The notes under the pieces: generated by a model
Told to the model about the DNA's origin: nothing
The model's database searches: none
Seen by the model: the letters and a program-made list of their open reading frames with translations, nothing else
Program-made: the position numbers and the translations under genes
In this document: one piece after another, positions 9,446 through 17,467 of the stretch
Layout of the letters: each line of letters opens with the position of its first letter
Position numbering within the stretch: position 1 is the first letter of the stretch
Assembly: GCA_017562135.1 (NCBI GenBank)
Contig: QEYB01000359.1
Location: forward strand, 1 to 17,467
Direction of reading: 5' to 3'
Origin: Dipylidium caninum
Lineage: Eukaryota; Platyhelminthes; Cestoda; Cyclophyllidea; Dipylidiidae
DNA length: 17,467 nucleotides

Positions 9446-11175
9446 TTTATTAAATGATAAACCAACAAATAACGTAAAGATGAGATCAGAATCGGCTCCA
9501 GGGAAACAGTTTCTCTAGTCATAACGAAATAAAACCGTCCACATTCAGCCTTGCGAGAGGTCCTACAATCGATTGCTTCCACACCCCGTAGCTTTGGGAA
9601 TTCACTTTCCATATGCGCCGCTTTCCTCCTCCTCCTCCTCCTCCTCCGCCTCCGCACGCCTCGCCTCCTCGTCCTCCGCAGACTCATTTCGCGCACCACT
9701 TCCTCCACGTTCATTGGAAATCCGTCAAGAGTGGGTTTTTGGAAGGGCCTGAAAATGTCGTTAGTAGTGTGACGAATTAATTACCATAAAAGTAGACAAA
9801 ATTAATGCGGCTGGCCAGGTTACCGATGTAACTGAGGAGAACTGGAAGAAAAGACTAGCCCTACAAGGGCTCCAAAAATCACCATGCCCAGTACAATACG
9901 GAAGTAGAAGACTTGAAAGAGCCGGGAGTTTGAGAAAGCCAACACGACGATGCCGCCCCAACTTTGTCAGCGTAATACCACGAAAAACTGAGCTACCCAT
10001 TTCCGACAGGGCCTCCTGAGCCCGCTTGAATTTCTTGTTTTGCCAGCACTCACTGTGTAGGCCCTCACGATGTGCGAGCAAAACTCCACAGCTATACCGG
10101 TTACACTGAGGTGTTAAAGCACAGGAACGTGTTATCCGGTCGAATCGGGATAAAAAAGGACTAAACTTGTGATTAACTCACCACGACAAGGTTGACGAGA
10201 GAAATAGCATTATTAAGGTTTAATGTTCCACAGACTCATAAGACGAGGGAGGCTGAAATCGATGCATACTTACGCCAAGGAGGACGATGAATGTGGCGAC
10301 AGTATTGAAACCCAACAGGAGCAGAGTGATCACCGCTATGGCAATGAGGCAGACGCCTAATTGAAGCCCCGTCTCACGTTGAATATTTGTGTATTGCTCG
10401 TAATAGGACGTAGAAGACACTGGAGAAAGTGGGGGAGAGGCGATGCATGTCACAAATCCCAAATCCGATTCTTTAATACCCACTTTTATTCAACCTGACT
10501 GCACCATCCTGACTGAATAGTTAGATAAAATGTCGGGAAAACACCATATTTGTGGCGCGCTAGGCATCAACTATGTCCCGTCATCTAAATGTACCGACTA
10601 AGTGTGGATCTCAAGACACTTAAATGACATCAGAAAGCGAAGTGAGAGGTGGTAGAGTCCATGTGCCCAGTTCCGTCCTCTACGAGACAAGTCATTCGAG
10701 TGCCGCGCCCACAGGCATGGGAACCGCAAATACTGTTAACCTTTGAGGCCAATTCACATACCTGTAAGGGAAAGATGGTGTCATTGGCAGTCGAGCCTCC
10801 CCCGCCTTGATTACTCACTCGATTAATACTTGATCGGCAATATGTCGAGACAGCTTCAACGCTTCTATGTAGTCCTGCGTTTCACGAAGCACCGTATGAT
10901 ACGTCATGAATGCAGTGGCACCAATAGACACGTTGGAAGTGTCATTTCCTCGTTGAAGGAGTTCCACTGCCAGAAGCGTTACGCTGCTTTTCCACTTCAA
11001 GTGTAGAATGCACCCTCTTGAGGGAAACCTTAGCGAAGTTTACCAGCGATAGCTATGAACTTGGTACTCACCCCATGGGACAGTTGCGGTCGGGGTTTTG
11101 ATCGAGAAAGCGCGGAAGAAATTGGTAGAACGCCTCGCCACCGGGTAGACTGGAGTTGGGTGGGAAACAGGGTAT
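9427..11175 (-). CDS. NPC1: NPC1-like sterol transporter, C-terminal part, 5'-truncated (right)
   Basis: NPC1 moves cholesterol out of late endosomes and lysosomes. Exons on the minus strand are 11072-11175 (cut off upstream), 10819-11016, 10182-10419, 9785-10105 and about 9427-9748. In protein order they give [20 protein letters not shown] and [12 protein letters not shown] from the luminal loop, [17 protein letters not shown] leading into a membrane helix, [26 protein letters not shown], and then [18 protein letters not shown] with helices after it. These are hallmark segments of the NPC1 C-terminal permease half. The short exon joining 10819 to 10419, which should carry a VFPY-like motif, is uncertain; GVFP near 10535-10550 is a candidate. 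Two or three one-base shifts remain near 10407, 10220-10240 and 10040. The last exon is charged and repetitive, and its frame is unclear. Similarity to the left copy stops at about 11172 inside an exon, so upstream coding sequence is missing here. Confidence 0.88.
9446..9451 (-). terminator. Polyadenylation signal of right-arm NPC1
   Basis: AATAAA on the minus strand, just past the last NPC1 exon in an AT-rich context. Its left-arm counterpart has lost the motif through an indel. Confidence 0.5.
9620..9655 (-). repeat. GAG/CTC trinucleotide run in the last NPC1 exon (right)
   Basis: CTC repeats on the plus strand, GAG on the coding strand. One frame gives an Arg-rich run, another a Glu-rich run that starts [13 protein letters not shown]. 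The two arms differ in length and flanking bases here, so the real C-terminus of NPC1 cannot be settled from this sequence. Confidence 0.6.
9749..9784 (-). other. 36-nt NPC1 intron
   Basis: GTAATTAATT at one end and CTAAC followed by ATTTTCAG at the other make a complete, very short intron with donor, branch-point-like sequence and acceptor. It lies between the last membrane-helix exon and the charged C-terminal exon. The left arm keeps it at about 2142-2179. Confidence 0.65.
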
Positions 11176-11643
11176 ACAATCTTCTCCCCACTCACAACTC
11201 CACCCCACTCCGTCTCCAAAAAAGTGTCTTTAACCTCTTCCAACCGTTACTATGGCCGCTTACTCGATAGCCCAATTCCCACTATTAGTCTACTGCTTGC
11301 TCATTCCCCATCTCCTGTTCTCTCACACTTGTGAATACCAGGGCAGATGGGGGCACGGCAGGAGGCGAAGGCGGGACAAATTGTCAAAACTAGGGTCAGG
11401 GTATGTATTTCACCTTCACTCTATTTCGTTATACAAAAAACTGTCAGAGGAGTGGACAAATAACGCTGTAAACCATTAAACCAACTGACGATATAAAATG
11501 CTCAAAATTGTCCTTAACTCGTAAATCTTCATGACGGTCCTCTTCACCGTGTTGGCTGTCTCAACTTCTCCTTGTTCCTCACCTTCGCCGTTTCTTATTT
11601 CGCTTACGTTGGCGTTGCTCGGCGCTCTCCTGCACGCACCTAC

Positions 11644-11683
11644 TTGGCAGGCCACAGCAAAGGAAGTGCAGGAGGCGCGAGGA
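11644..11683 (-). other. 40-nt mini-exon of unit C
   Basis: Flanked on the minus strand by an AG after GCGCA and a GTAGGT donor. It is nearly identical to the block at 13854-13893, which has the same length and a GTAAAT donor. The plus-strand bases 11651-11690 and 13861-13900 are identical over 40 positions. Confidence 0.5.
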
Positions 11684-12279
11684 CTTGCGCGTCTACAATG
11701 CATCCAATGCAAGACAAGGATTGGAGAGACGTCGCGAGGAGTCAAGATAAGGGAAAACGGGAGGAGAAGGAGAGGAGAGGAGAGGAGAGGAGAAAGTCGC
11801 ATAATTTGATGGTGACTTACTTTGCAAGGAGCGGTTCCTCTATTGCCGACGATGACGTTGATTCCCCAACCTGCAAGGACAAACGACCTCGGTATCACAA
11901 CACTCCCCGCACACACGGCACCCTCCACCTACATGGCACTCTTCTTCACCAAACGTACCCGACGAATCCCACCTCCAACCACGCTCTTCCTGTGTCAACG
12001 TCCTCCACCATCGTCGGTTGCACCACCGTCTTCCCTCTCACCATTATTGGCGATGAGCAGTTGTCTTCGGGACGCCATCGATCTCGATCCACGATTTCTG
12101 GGATACCCCAGGTCGTGGCATCCTCGTCCCTCAACGCGTATGCCGCGAGGATCGACGACAAACCATTCCGCCAACTCTCTGAATCCGCCGCCGCTTCCGC
12201 CACCTCTGCCACCGCCATCCGCCTCGACACTGACACTGACATCGGCAACAAATCCGCCTCCTCCACCTCCGTCTCCACC

Positions 12280-12312
12280 ATCTTCTTGCTACCACCACCA
12301 CCACCTACCGCT
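12280..12312 (+). repeat. Short CCA-rich tract
   Basis: A run of ACC/CCA triplets inside the long unit C exon. On the minus strand it gives a Gly-rich stretch. It is absent from the matching exon of gene S, so it is part of the length difference between the copies. Confidence 0.55.
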
Positions 12313-12664
12313 TCACCGTCCCCCTTACTCCTTGGCGACAGCCTCGACCCTGACGCAGAGCCTGACCCACCTAAACACAACGTCAATTAGCTGAGATTGT
12401 GATAATAGTGATGGTGTTTAGAGTGGAATTAAGAGTGCCACCTCGACCGCGGCGAAGCCCCTCACCTCGGAGTAGGTGCTCCGTCACCGTGAGCGTGACC
12501 CACACCAAGCACCACGCAGTCACATCGAAGGGCAGTAGGCGGGGCAGCAAGAAGATGTTGAGGACGAAAAGGCAGAGGAAAGCGATCGTCGTCTTCTCAC
12601 CGCTACGCAACATCATCTCGTCAGCACTCATGACGCCAATGACGCAGCTCATACACAGCCCCAT

Positions 12665-13371
12665 CTATTGATTATGGCTATTTTCAAATGTCTGCCTCGT
12701 GGAGTGCAGATTTCGTGAACATGTGGCGCCCACTAACTGCACCGCGTGTGGCCTCGCACCTCGGGTACGGTCGGGTCGGGTCGGCTCGTCGTCTGGCCCC
12801 TGTCAGCGCAGCACTGAAACGAGGCAAAACAGATCGCCTTCCTTTCATCCGTTCAAGGCCGTTTCACATTTGACTAGAGGTTCACGAAGTCCTGCCTCTT
12901 CACTCTACGCCGACTAAAACAGATTTTTTGTCCATTTTGAGGGGTCCACCTCCACCTCCCACTCCTACATCCGCCTCACTGCCTCCCTCCAACCACCAGC
13001 CTCGAAATACCATCCACCCTCCGACCTCATGTTGAACAAAGACCTTCTCCCATCGCCTCCACCCAACTCGACACGGTGTGGTGACTGTCACCTCCTGTCT
13101 ACGCCCACTTCGCTGCTTCACCACGTCCAAACACTCAGTTAAGTGTCTACTTCTCGCAGCTGCAGCTCAAAAACCTCTGCCACCCATCCCATCCATTCAA
13201 CTGCAGGTGAATCAATCCCACTGTCCCATCCAAACTACTGACCTTTCTGCCCCAAGCAGCCAGCGCCGGCTGCAAGATACGACCCGCCTTAATCACCACA
13301 GCTTGACGTGGTGGCGTATACCAATTTCGGCAGTTTATCCATTCCGTCTTCCCGCACTCGTGGTCCGTTTC
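12665..13371. other. Sequence between units C and E, no clear gene
   Basis: Contains a short GGTCG repeat near 12768-12785 and a pyrimidine-rich stretch at about 12940-13080. Open frames up to 76 codons exist on both strands but have no splice-site pairing or conserved copy. I see no recognisable gene. Confidence 0.4.
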
Positions 13372-14060
13372 CACAACCACCCCACTCCGTGCTCATGTCC
13401 CATCCCTTATCTCCGTCTTCTCTCACTTCTCAATGGCATGTGTGCCTGGCGGAAGGCGGAAGAGGGAATTAATACTCACACATAGAGCCAGGGTACGTAT
13501 ATTACACTTACTATATTTCCTTCTAAAGATAACTGTCAGGGGAGGGAGGGAAGAAGGCACGAAGGCAAAGAGGCAGTGGGGACTTCACACTGCGAACAAC
13601 TAAGTCGACTGACGATAAAAGTCGCGAAACTTTTCCCTGAATTCTAACTCTTCATGTCTGATCCTCTCCACGCTTTGGGCTCTCCTCCTCCAGCAGTCTG
13701 CTCCAGTCTCCTCCGATCTTCTGGCGCCGATTAGTGTCGTGTCCTGCAATGGCACTTGAGCATTTTCTCCACTATTTCTCCGTTTTTCTCACCTCCTCCG
13801 TCTCCTACTGCGCTCCCGTCTGCGTTCCTCGACACTCTACCGCACGTATTTACCTGCCAAGCCACAGCAAAGGAAGTGCAGGAGGCGCGAGGACTTGCGC
13901 TCCAACAATGCACACAATACGAGACGAGGTGATGCCAGAAGTCGCCAGTAGGGAATTGGAGAGTTGATGAGAGGAGAGGGGAAGAGAGGATAAAGAAATA
14001 AGAGCACATTGGTCGTGACTTACTTTGCGAGGAGAGACTTGACTATAACCTACGCCGACT
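13372..14060 (-). repeat. Unit E: second tandem copy of the S-module tail
   Basis: Parallel to the lower part of unit C. CACCCCACTCCGT at 13380 matches 11200; the stretch with ACTGTCAG at 13532 matches 11441; ACTGACGATA at 13609 matches 11485; the 40-nt block at 13854-13893 matches 11644-11683; and the TGACTTACTTTGC donor region at 14016-14028 matches 11813-11825. Above 14060 the similarity stops. Units C and E are in the same orientation about 2.2 kb apart, so this is a tandem duplication with one copy shortened. Confidence 0.7.
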
Positions 14061-14222
14061 ACGACACCGCCTCCGGTGTCTCACATCTAGAAGACTGTGT
14101 CCGGTCAATGCTCCAACCATCTTCCATTCTGAAAGCGGCCACATCTGACCTCGTGCTTGGGTCCAAGTCCTCTCCTGGAGTTATAGCGCTGTCCAACGCC
14201 ACTTTCACTTTATCGTCCACAA
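14059..14222 (-). CDS. Possible exon next to unit E, unrecognised
   Basis: On the minus strand an acceptor (CTTCCTTTAG) precedes an open stretch with VVDDKVKVALDSAITPGEDL and RMEDGWSIDR, ending at a TAG or a weak GTAGTC donor near 14058. It lies just upstream, in the direction of transcription, of the conserved GTAAGT donor of unit E at 14018-14023. The plus strand is also open here (14009-14301) and ends at a strong GTAAGT, so the strand is uncertain. I favour the minus strand because the neighbouring intron has its pyrimidine tract on that strand. No family recognised. Confidence 0.3.
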
Positions 14223-14302
14223 CTAAAGGAAGTGGAGAACTCAAGGTTCATTACAATTACTACAATTCTCTCGGTGAGGAAGTGACAACGTTCCGCCTTG
14301 AG

Positions 14303-16239
14303 TAAGTCGCAATCCCATGGCAGAGGGAAACAAGTTGGCAAGTCGCCTGTACCAAGTGGCAGCATCTCCCACGAAGCAGAAGAAGCAGAAAGAGGAGGCC
14401 TTCTGTTAGAAGTTTTGACAACCTCCTTAACTCGCATAACCAGGTGAAGAGCAACATTGTTAACACATCACACATGAAAATCACAAATTCTTCACCTTAC
14501 CTTCTTAACATCCACAAATCTACCCTACAAGTAGCAGAAGACTACCGAAGAACGCACGACTCAATTAGCCCAACAAAGATTTCTTTGGCCATTTCCAAAA
14601 TACGCATTGTCACTATCTGGCCACCTGTTGCTTTCACGGCCGCAGTCGCTGGTCAAGCAGACGAAAGCACTAAGTCTAAAGCATCACAAACTCTTGAAGT
14701 GAAGAGAGCTAGGAGACAGGCAGCAGGTTTATCGGCACGCATTGTCTAGAAGACGACTCGCAATGTCTCAAAAGGGAGGGGGAAAACATCACCAAGTTAA
14801 AACCTCGTCCTCCAACAATAGACCGCACAAAAGGGATGTCAGCCACGAAGAGGTGGCCAAAGGGCCAGAGCGGGGCTTTTCACAGGAGGGCAGTTGTCCC
14901 ACCAAAAGGTGTCAATCGGATCACGTCATCCACAAAGATCCACCACTACTGCGCATGCAGTCCAACATCCACCCAAGCGTGCACGGATGGAGACACGCTT
15001 TGGCCATTTTCCACAAGAAGAATATACCTTCAGTGAAGCAATGTCTCAGCAAACAACAAAAGTATTGTCAGAAGACGAAGAGAAATACGCTTGGTCCGAA
15101 TGGCCGTGAAGAGTCTCCAATGACAAAACGTTGACACGCGAAGAGAGAGACGAAGACCTCGATCTAATTGTTGCTTCCCCAGTTGACAGACGAAGCAATC
15201 AAATGGGTAATGACAGTTTCACAGTTGAACAATTAACCGATTGACTACTCCCCCATCAGGGTAATCCGCCTCCTCCGCCTCCTCCTCCTCCTCCTCTCCT
15301 CCCTGAGTCCTCCTCCTCTCTCCTCCTCCTCCCTGAATCTCCTCCTCCTCCTCCTCCTCCTCCCCTATCCGCGACAGTGTTTGAGTACGTTCTTCTTCTC
15401 CATTCAAAAAGACACTCCAAGATGGAGCCTCGAGTCATACATTTTGACTGAAGAAAAAGGGTCACTGCCACCTTTCGAGACTGCATCAAACGCAATCAGA
15501 TCTCACCCACGCCGACTTACTTATGCATCTCACTGAGGACTGTCCCCGAACATCCAATAACATTTGCCATCAATTATTATTAATTCGTCTCCCCCACCCC
15601 CCCAACCACCGCCCACCGACGATATCCGCGGTTATCCACTATGCCAACAACAATAATTAAGGCCAATTGGCTCTCATCTGAGGCGAGTTGAGAAATGAGA
15701 GGCAAAAGTCCACTCGCATATCGCCCTGCTCTTTCCTCCCACCCCATTTTACGAATCACCCTCGGAGGCAGTAAGCGAGGATCATCAAAAAATCATTCTC
15801 TGCAAATGTCAGATAACAAGAATAGGCAATAAAACAATAACAAACTAACCCATTCACTATTACCACATTGAGTATGAAGCATGGAGCACTAAAGCGGCTT
15901 ACGCCGCTCACAGAAGCACGCGCCACGCCAATCCACAGCCACTGCTGCTCCACTCAAACACACCGAAACTCTGCTCTTCTTTCCCAAGCACTTCATTGTC
16001 CCTTCCACGAAAAGATTGAAGGACTGTTTCCCTCTCTTGTCCAACAAAAGAGGAAATATCACTATCTTGGCCACTTCTACCGACGACAATACACCGGGCG
16101 AACTGATAATATTGATCGTTGGCTATAGTTTGGCTGCATCATCCTGTCCTGCCACTCTAGCTCCTCCACCAAAATATAGCGCCCAACACGGCTGTCAGGT
16201 CGGTACTGGTTTTGCCGCCTTCGGTGCCTTCGGTCGTTA
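14303..16239. other. Long region without a convincing gene
   Basis: Short overlapping open frames occur on both strands, the longest being 130 codons on the plus strand at 14742-15134, where all three plus frames are partly open. None shows a recognisable motif, a conserved second copy or a clear splice pair. A TCC-rich tract lies at 15264-15364 and C-rich runs near 15590-15605. I treat the whole stretch as non-coding or unassignable. Confidence 0.45.
15264..15364 (+). repeat. TCC/CTCCT microsatellite
   Basis: About 100 bases almost wholly of CTC, TCC and CTCCT units, a pure pyrimidine strand with few breaks. The reverse strand gives Glu- and Gly-rich open frames, which are a by-product of the repeat. 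Confidence 0.85.
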
Positions 16240-16487
16240 TTACGCTTCGAGATAGTCTTCAACCCTTTGGCATCCTTGTTCAAATTCCAGGGGCTTAGCT
16301 CTACGTTGCCTCTGCTTTTGATTCTTCACGCAATTTTGCAATCGACGTTTGTTTGCCTCATACTTCTTCGATCATCGTTTAAGCTGAGGGATCTTCAACT
16401 TTTCAGACGTCGCCTCACCCACCATTAGCTTTCGTAATGGCTTCACGTGTAGCGGAGATTGTATGGTTTTCGAAGTGGCTAACCATC
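16240..16487 (-). CDS. Exon of an unrecognised basic protein, one in-frame TGA
   Basis: After an ATTACAG acceptor at 16488 the minus strand reads 82 codons to a TAA at 16240-16242, with a single TGA at 16372-16374. Before the TGA come WLATSKTIQSPLHVKPL and KLMVGEATSEKLKIPQLKR. After it come SKKYEANKRRLQNCVKNQKQ, then Arg-rich residues and EFEQGCQRVEDYLEA. Lys/Arg content is high and the composition is like a real helical, charged protein on both sides of the TGA. I do not recognise a family. The TGA could be the true stop, a base error (one change would give Arg), or a disabling mutation. A plus-strand frame at 16494-16718 starts right beside the acceptor and cannot share this transcript. Confidence 0.45.
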
Positions 16488-16489
16488 CT

Positions 16490-17111
16490 GTAATTGCATA
16501 GTGGCGTCCAGACCAATTCTATCGCCGACTGCCTCGGTGACTTGACTGGTGGAATTGCCTCGATTAAGACTTCCAAGTCGCATTTCGTTCACAAGGTCGT
16601 CCGCGTCTTTGACTCTCGCAAGGTCACAGGTGGGAACGAGCCGCAGTCTCTACCAGCCCGGATAATTGGGAGCATTTTGGCGCATTTTGCACTTGACGTG
16701 TGGCACAAGTTGACCTGAGACGCTTAAAAACCTACTGACTGCGAAAGTGCAATTTTAGAGTTAACCTTCCGCAGAAATTTCAGATTTACGTTGTGTTATG
16801 GTAACATTGCGAATGATTTTTCTCCTTGGTGATCGTCACAGCGAAAACTTTTCCTCTCATTCTTGTTGTTTACCTACCCTTGTAATTTAGAAGCTTTTTA
16901 ATGTCTGATTTTAATGGTTTTGCATTCCACTCTCAGTTGACATTTCATCACCCTGCGTATATCAATAAGTTTTTTTAATTGTATTAAAAATTGCTCCTTT
17001 GTTAAATCTCGAAATATAAGTGTCACATACGACTCGCTAAATGTGGCGGGATGTGATATATATGAGGAAATTTACGGACTCTTCACTCGAAGATGGATGC
17101 ATGGAGTCAAG
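16490..17111. other. Intergenic, AT-rich; one doubtful plus-strand frame
   Basis: From 16494 to 16718 the plus strand is open, with a possible acceptor TTGCATAG at 16501 and residues DCLGDLTGGIAS that faintly recall the DFTGG region of calpain proteases. The match is too short to name. From 16720 to 17111 the sequence is AT-rich with no gene; it would hold the 3' untranslated part of the minus-strand gene ending at 17112. Confidence 0.4.
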
Positions 17112-17467
17112 CTAACTTGCTTCAGAGTCGAAATCGCTATAATCCAATTCCGTCGAAATAGTGACTTCTTCATTTGTCATTTGTGGAATGTCATGGGTCG
17201 TTGAATCTTCTTCTCTTGCTGACATTTGTTCCGTGGACCCTCGACTTTCCATGGCGATGTTTGCTTCTATTAAGTTCGCGGAAGAAGCGTTGTCCTCGTC
17301 GGAAGCTTCTATGTGTGAAACAAGTAAAATTATAATGCGTTCCAATGTCATTACGTTGATGATAGTCAGGAAATGAATCGATGTTTGGTTGTAGATCGCT
17401 TACGTTTGAAAATAAACTTCATCATGAATGTTATGATCATTTTTTGGTGCAAACTTTGCTCGGTGAA
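17112..17467 (-). CDS. Last two exons of an unidentified gene with acidic C-terminus
   Basis: The terminal exon (17112-17308) follows a CACACATAG acceptor and gives 64 residues rich in Asp, Glu, Ser and Thr, starting ASDEDNASSANLIEANIA and ending ELDYSDFDSEAS before a TAG at 17112-17114. The exon before it, cut by the window edge (17404-17467), ends at a GTAAGC donor; both are in phase 1, joined across a 95-nt intron. That exon encodes hydrophobic and basic residues (MIITFMMKFIFK), so the acidic tail might follow a membrane segment. Such tails are usually cytoplasmic or disordered. No family can be named from this fragment. Confidence 0.55.

Larger units (their letters stand above)
6215..11172 (-). 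repeat. Right arm of a 5-kb inverted repeat
   Basis: Reverse complement of 725-5760. It keeps open frames through most exons where the left arm is broken, although a few indels remain, for example an extra base near 10407 and two differences near 10220-10240 that disrupt conserved NPC1 residues. The outer end falls inside the NPC1 exon that continues upstream in the left copy. Confidence 0.9.
11173..12664 (-). pseudogene. Unit C: diverged copy of the gene S module
   Basis: On the minus strand this repeats the S gene exon order. A hydrophobic exon at 12466-12664 (LNIFLLPRLLPFD, then AWCLVWVTLTV) has a GTGAGG donor. A 95-nt intron follows (12371-12465; 96 nt in the right-arm gene). Next come a long exon at 12042-12370 with SWRNGLSSI and DEDATTWGIPEIVD, a 50-nt exon at 11821-11870 (also 50 nt in gene S), a pyrimidine-rich intron, and a 40-nt exon at 11644-11683. 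The upstream part, MGLCMSCVIG onwards, has no match in the arms. The long exon ends in a different phase from its S counterpart (51 against 46 bases over the last stretch), so the unit may not encode a working protein. A long open frame on the plus strand (11572-12390) overlaps it and is probably a shadow. The last 300 bases before the NPC1 junction match unit E but not gene S. It may also be a functional paralogue. Confidence 0.5.

Noticed and set aside
10253..10273. Apparent intron with GTAAGT and CAG inside an NPC1 exon
   Set aside because: At 21 nt it is too short, and reading straight through gives the same number of residues between conserved positions as other NPC1 proteins.
11252..11479. 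Plus-strand frame with a signal-peptide-like start (MAAYSIAQFPLLVYCLL)
   Set aside because: The matching position in unit E does not keep this frame, and the neighbouring module lies on the other strand. Hydrophobic starts are common by chance in such sequence.
11572..12390. Plus-strand open frame of 272 codons
   Set aside because: It is the longest open frame, but it overlaps unit C, whose splice sites and pyrimidine tract are on the minus strand. Its Ser/Thr/Pro-rich composition is what the complement of Gly/Ala/Glu-rich coding gives, and it reads through the minus-strand introns.
14742..15134. Plus-strand open frame of 130 codons
   Set aside because: Other plus frames are also open here, with basic low-information composition. 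There is no motif, conserved copy or splice context.
15219..15495. Glu- and Gly-rich minus-strand frames
   Set aside because: They are produced by the TCC microsatellite and have no support outside it.
16494..16718. Possible calpain-like fragment (DCLGDLTGGIAS) on the plus strand
   Set aside because: Only a handful of residues match, no catalytic residue is in view, no partner exon follows, and the flanking sequence is better explained by a minus-strand exon.

Overview
The window is eukaryotic, most likely an invertebrate animal nuclear genome. Its genes are split by short GT-AG introns (36 to about 110 nt), coding density is low, and AT-rich spacers alternate with GC-richer, repeat-filled stretches. 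The one gene I recognise with confidence is the 3' part of NPC1, the intracellular sterol transporter. Nothing fixes the phylum; a compact-intron animal such as a flatworm is a guess.

The dominant structure is a giant imperfect palindrome. A left arm of about 5.0 kb (about 725-5760) is repeated in reverse complement as a right arm (about 6215-11172) around a 450-bp loop. Each arm carries the NPC1 3' end on its outer side and, on its inner side, an unrecognised multi-exon gene that I call gene S. Within each arm NPC1 and S converge tail to tail across an AT-rich spacer; the two S copies lie head to head across the loop. In the left copy NPC1 continues upstream to base 109, although frameshifts break it throughout. 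In the right copy the frames are mostly clean, but homology stops inside an exon at about 11172, where a different repeat begins. The arms differ mainly by single-base insertions and deletions and homopolymer lengths, the signature of uncorrected long-read error. The palindrome may therefore be partly or wholly an assembly product.

From 11.2 to 14.1 kb lie two diverged copies, arranged in tandem, of a module related to gene S, both with exon-like blocks on the minus strand. A third, inverted piece (D2) sits inside each palindrome arm. Exon-sized blocks of 40 and 50 nt with their splice sites are kept between copies, so this is a small repeat family of unknown function.

From 14.3 to 16.2 kb I see no convincing gene, only short overlapping open frames and a TCC-rich tract. 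On the minus strand near the right end are an exon with one in-frame TGA (16240-16487) and the last two exons of an unidentified gene with an acidic C-terminus (17112-17467).
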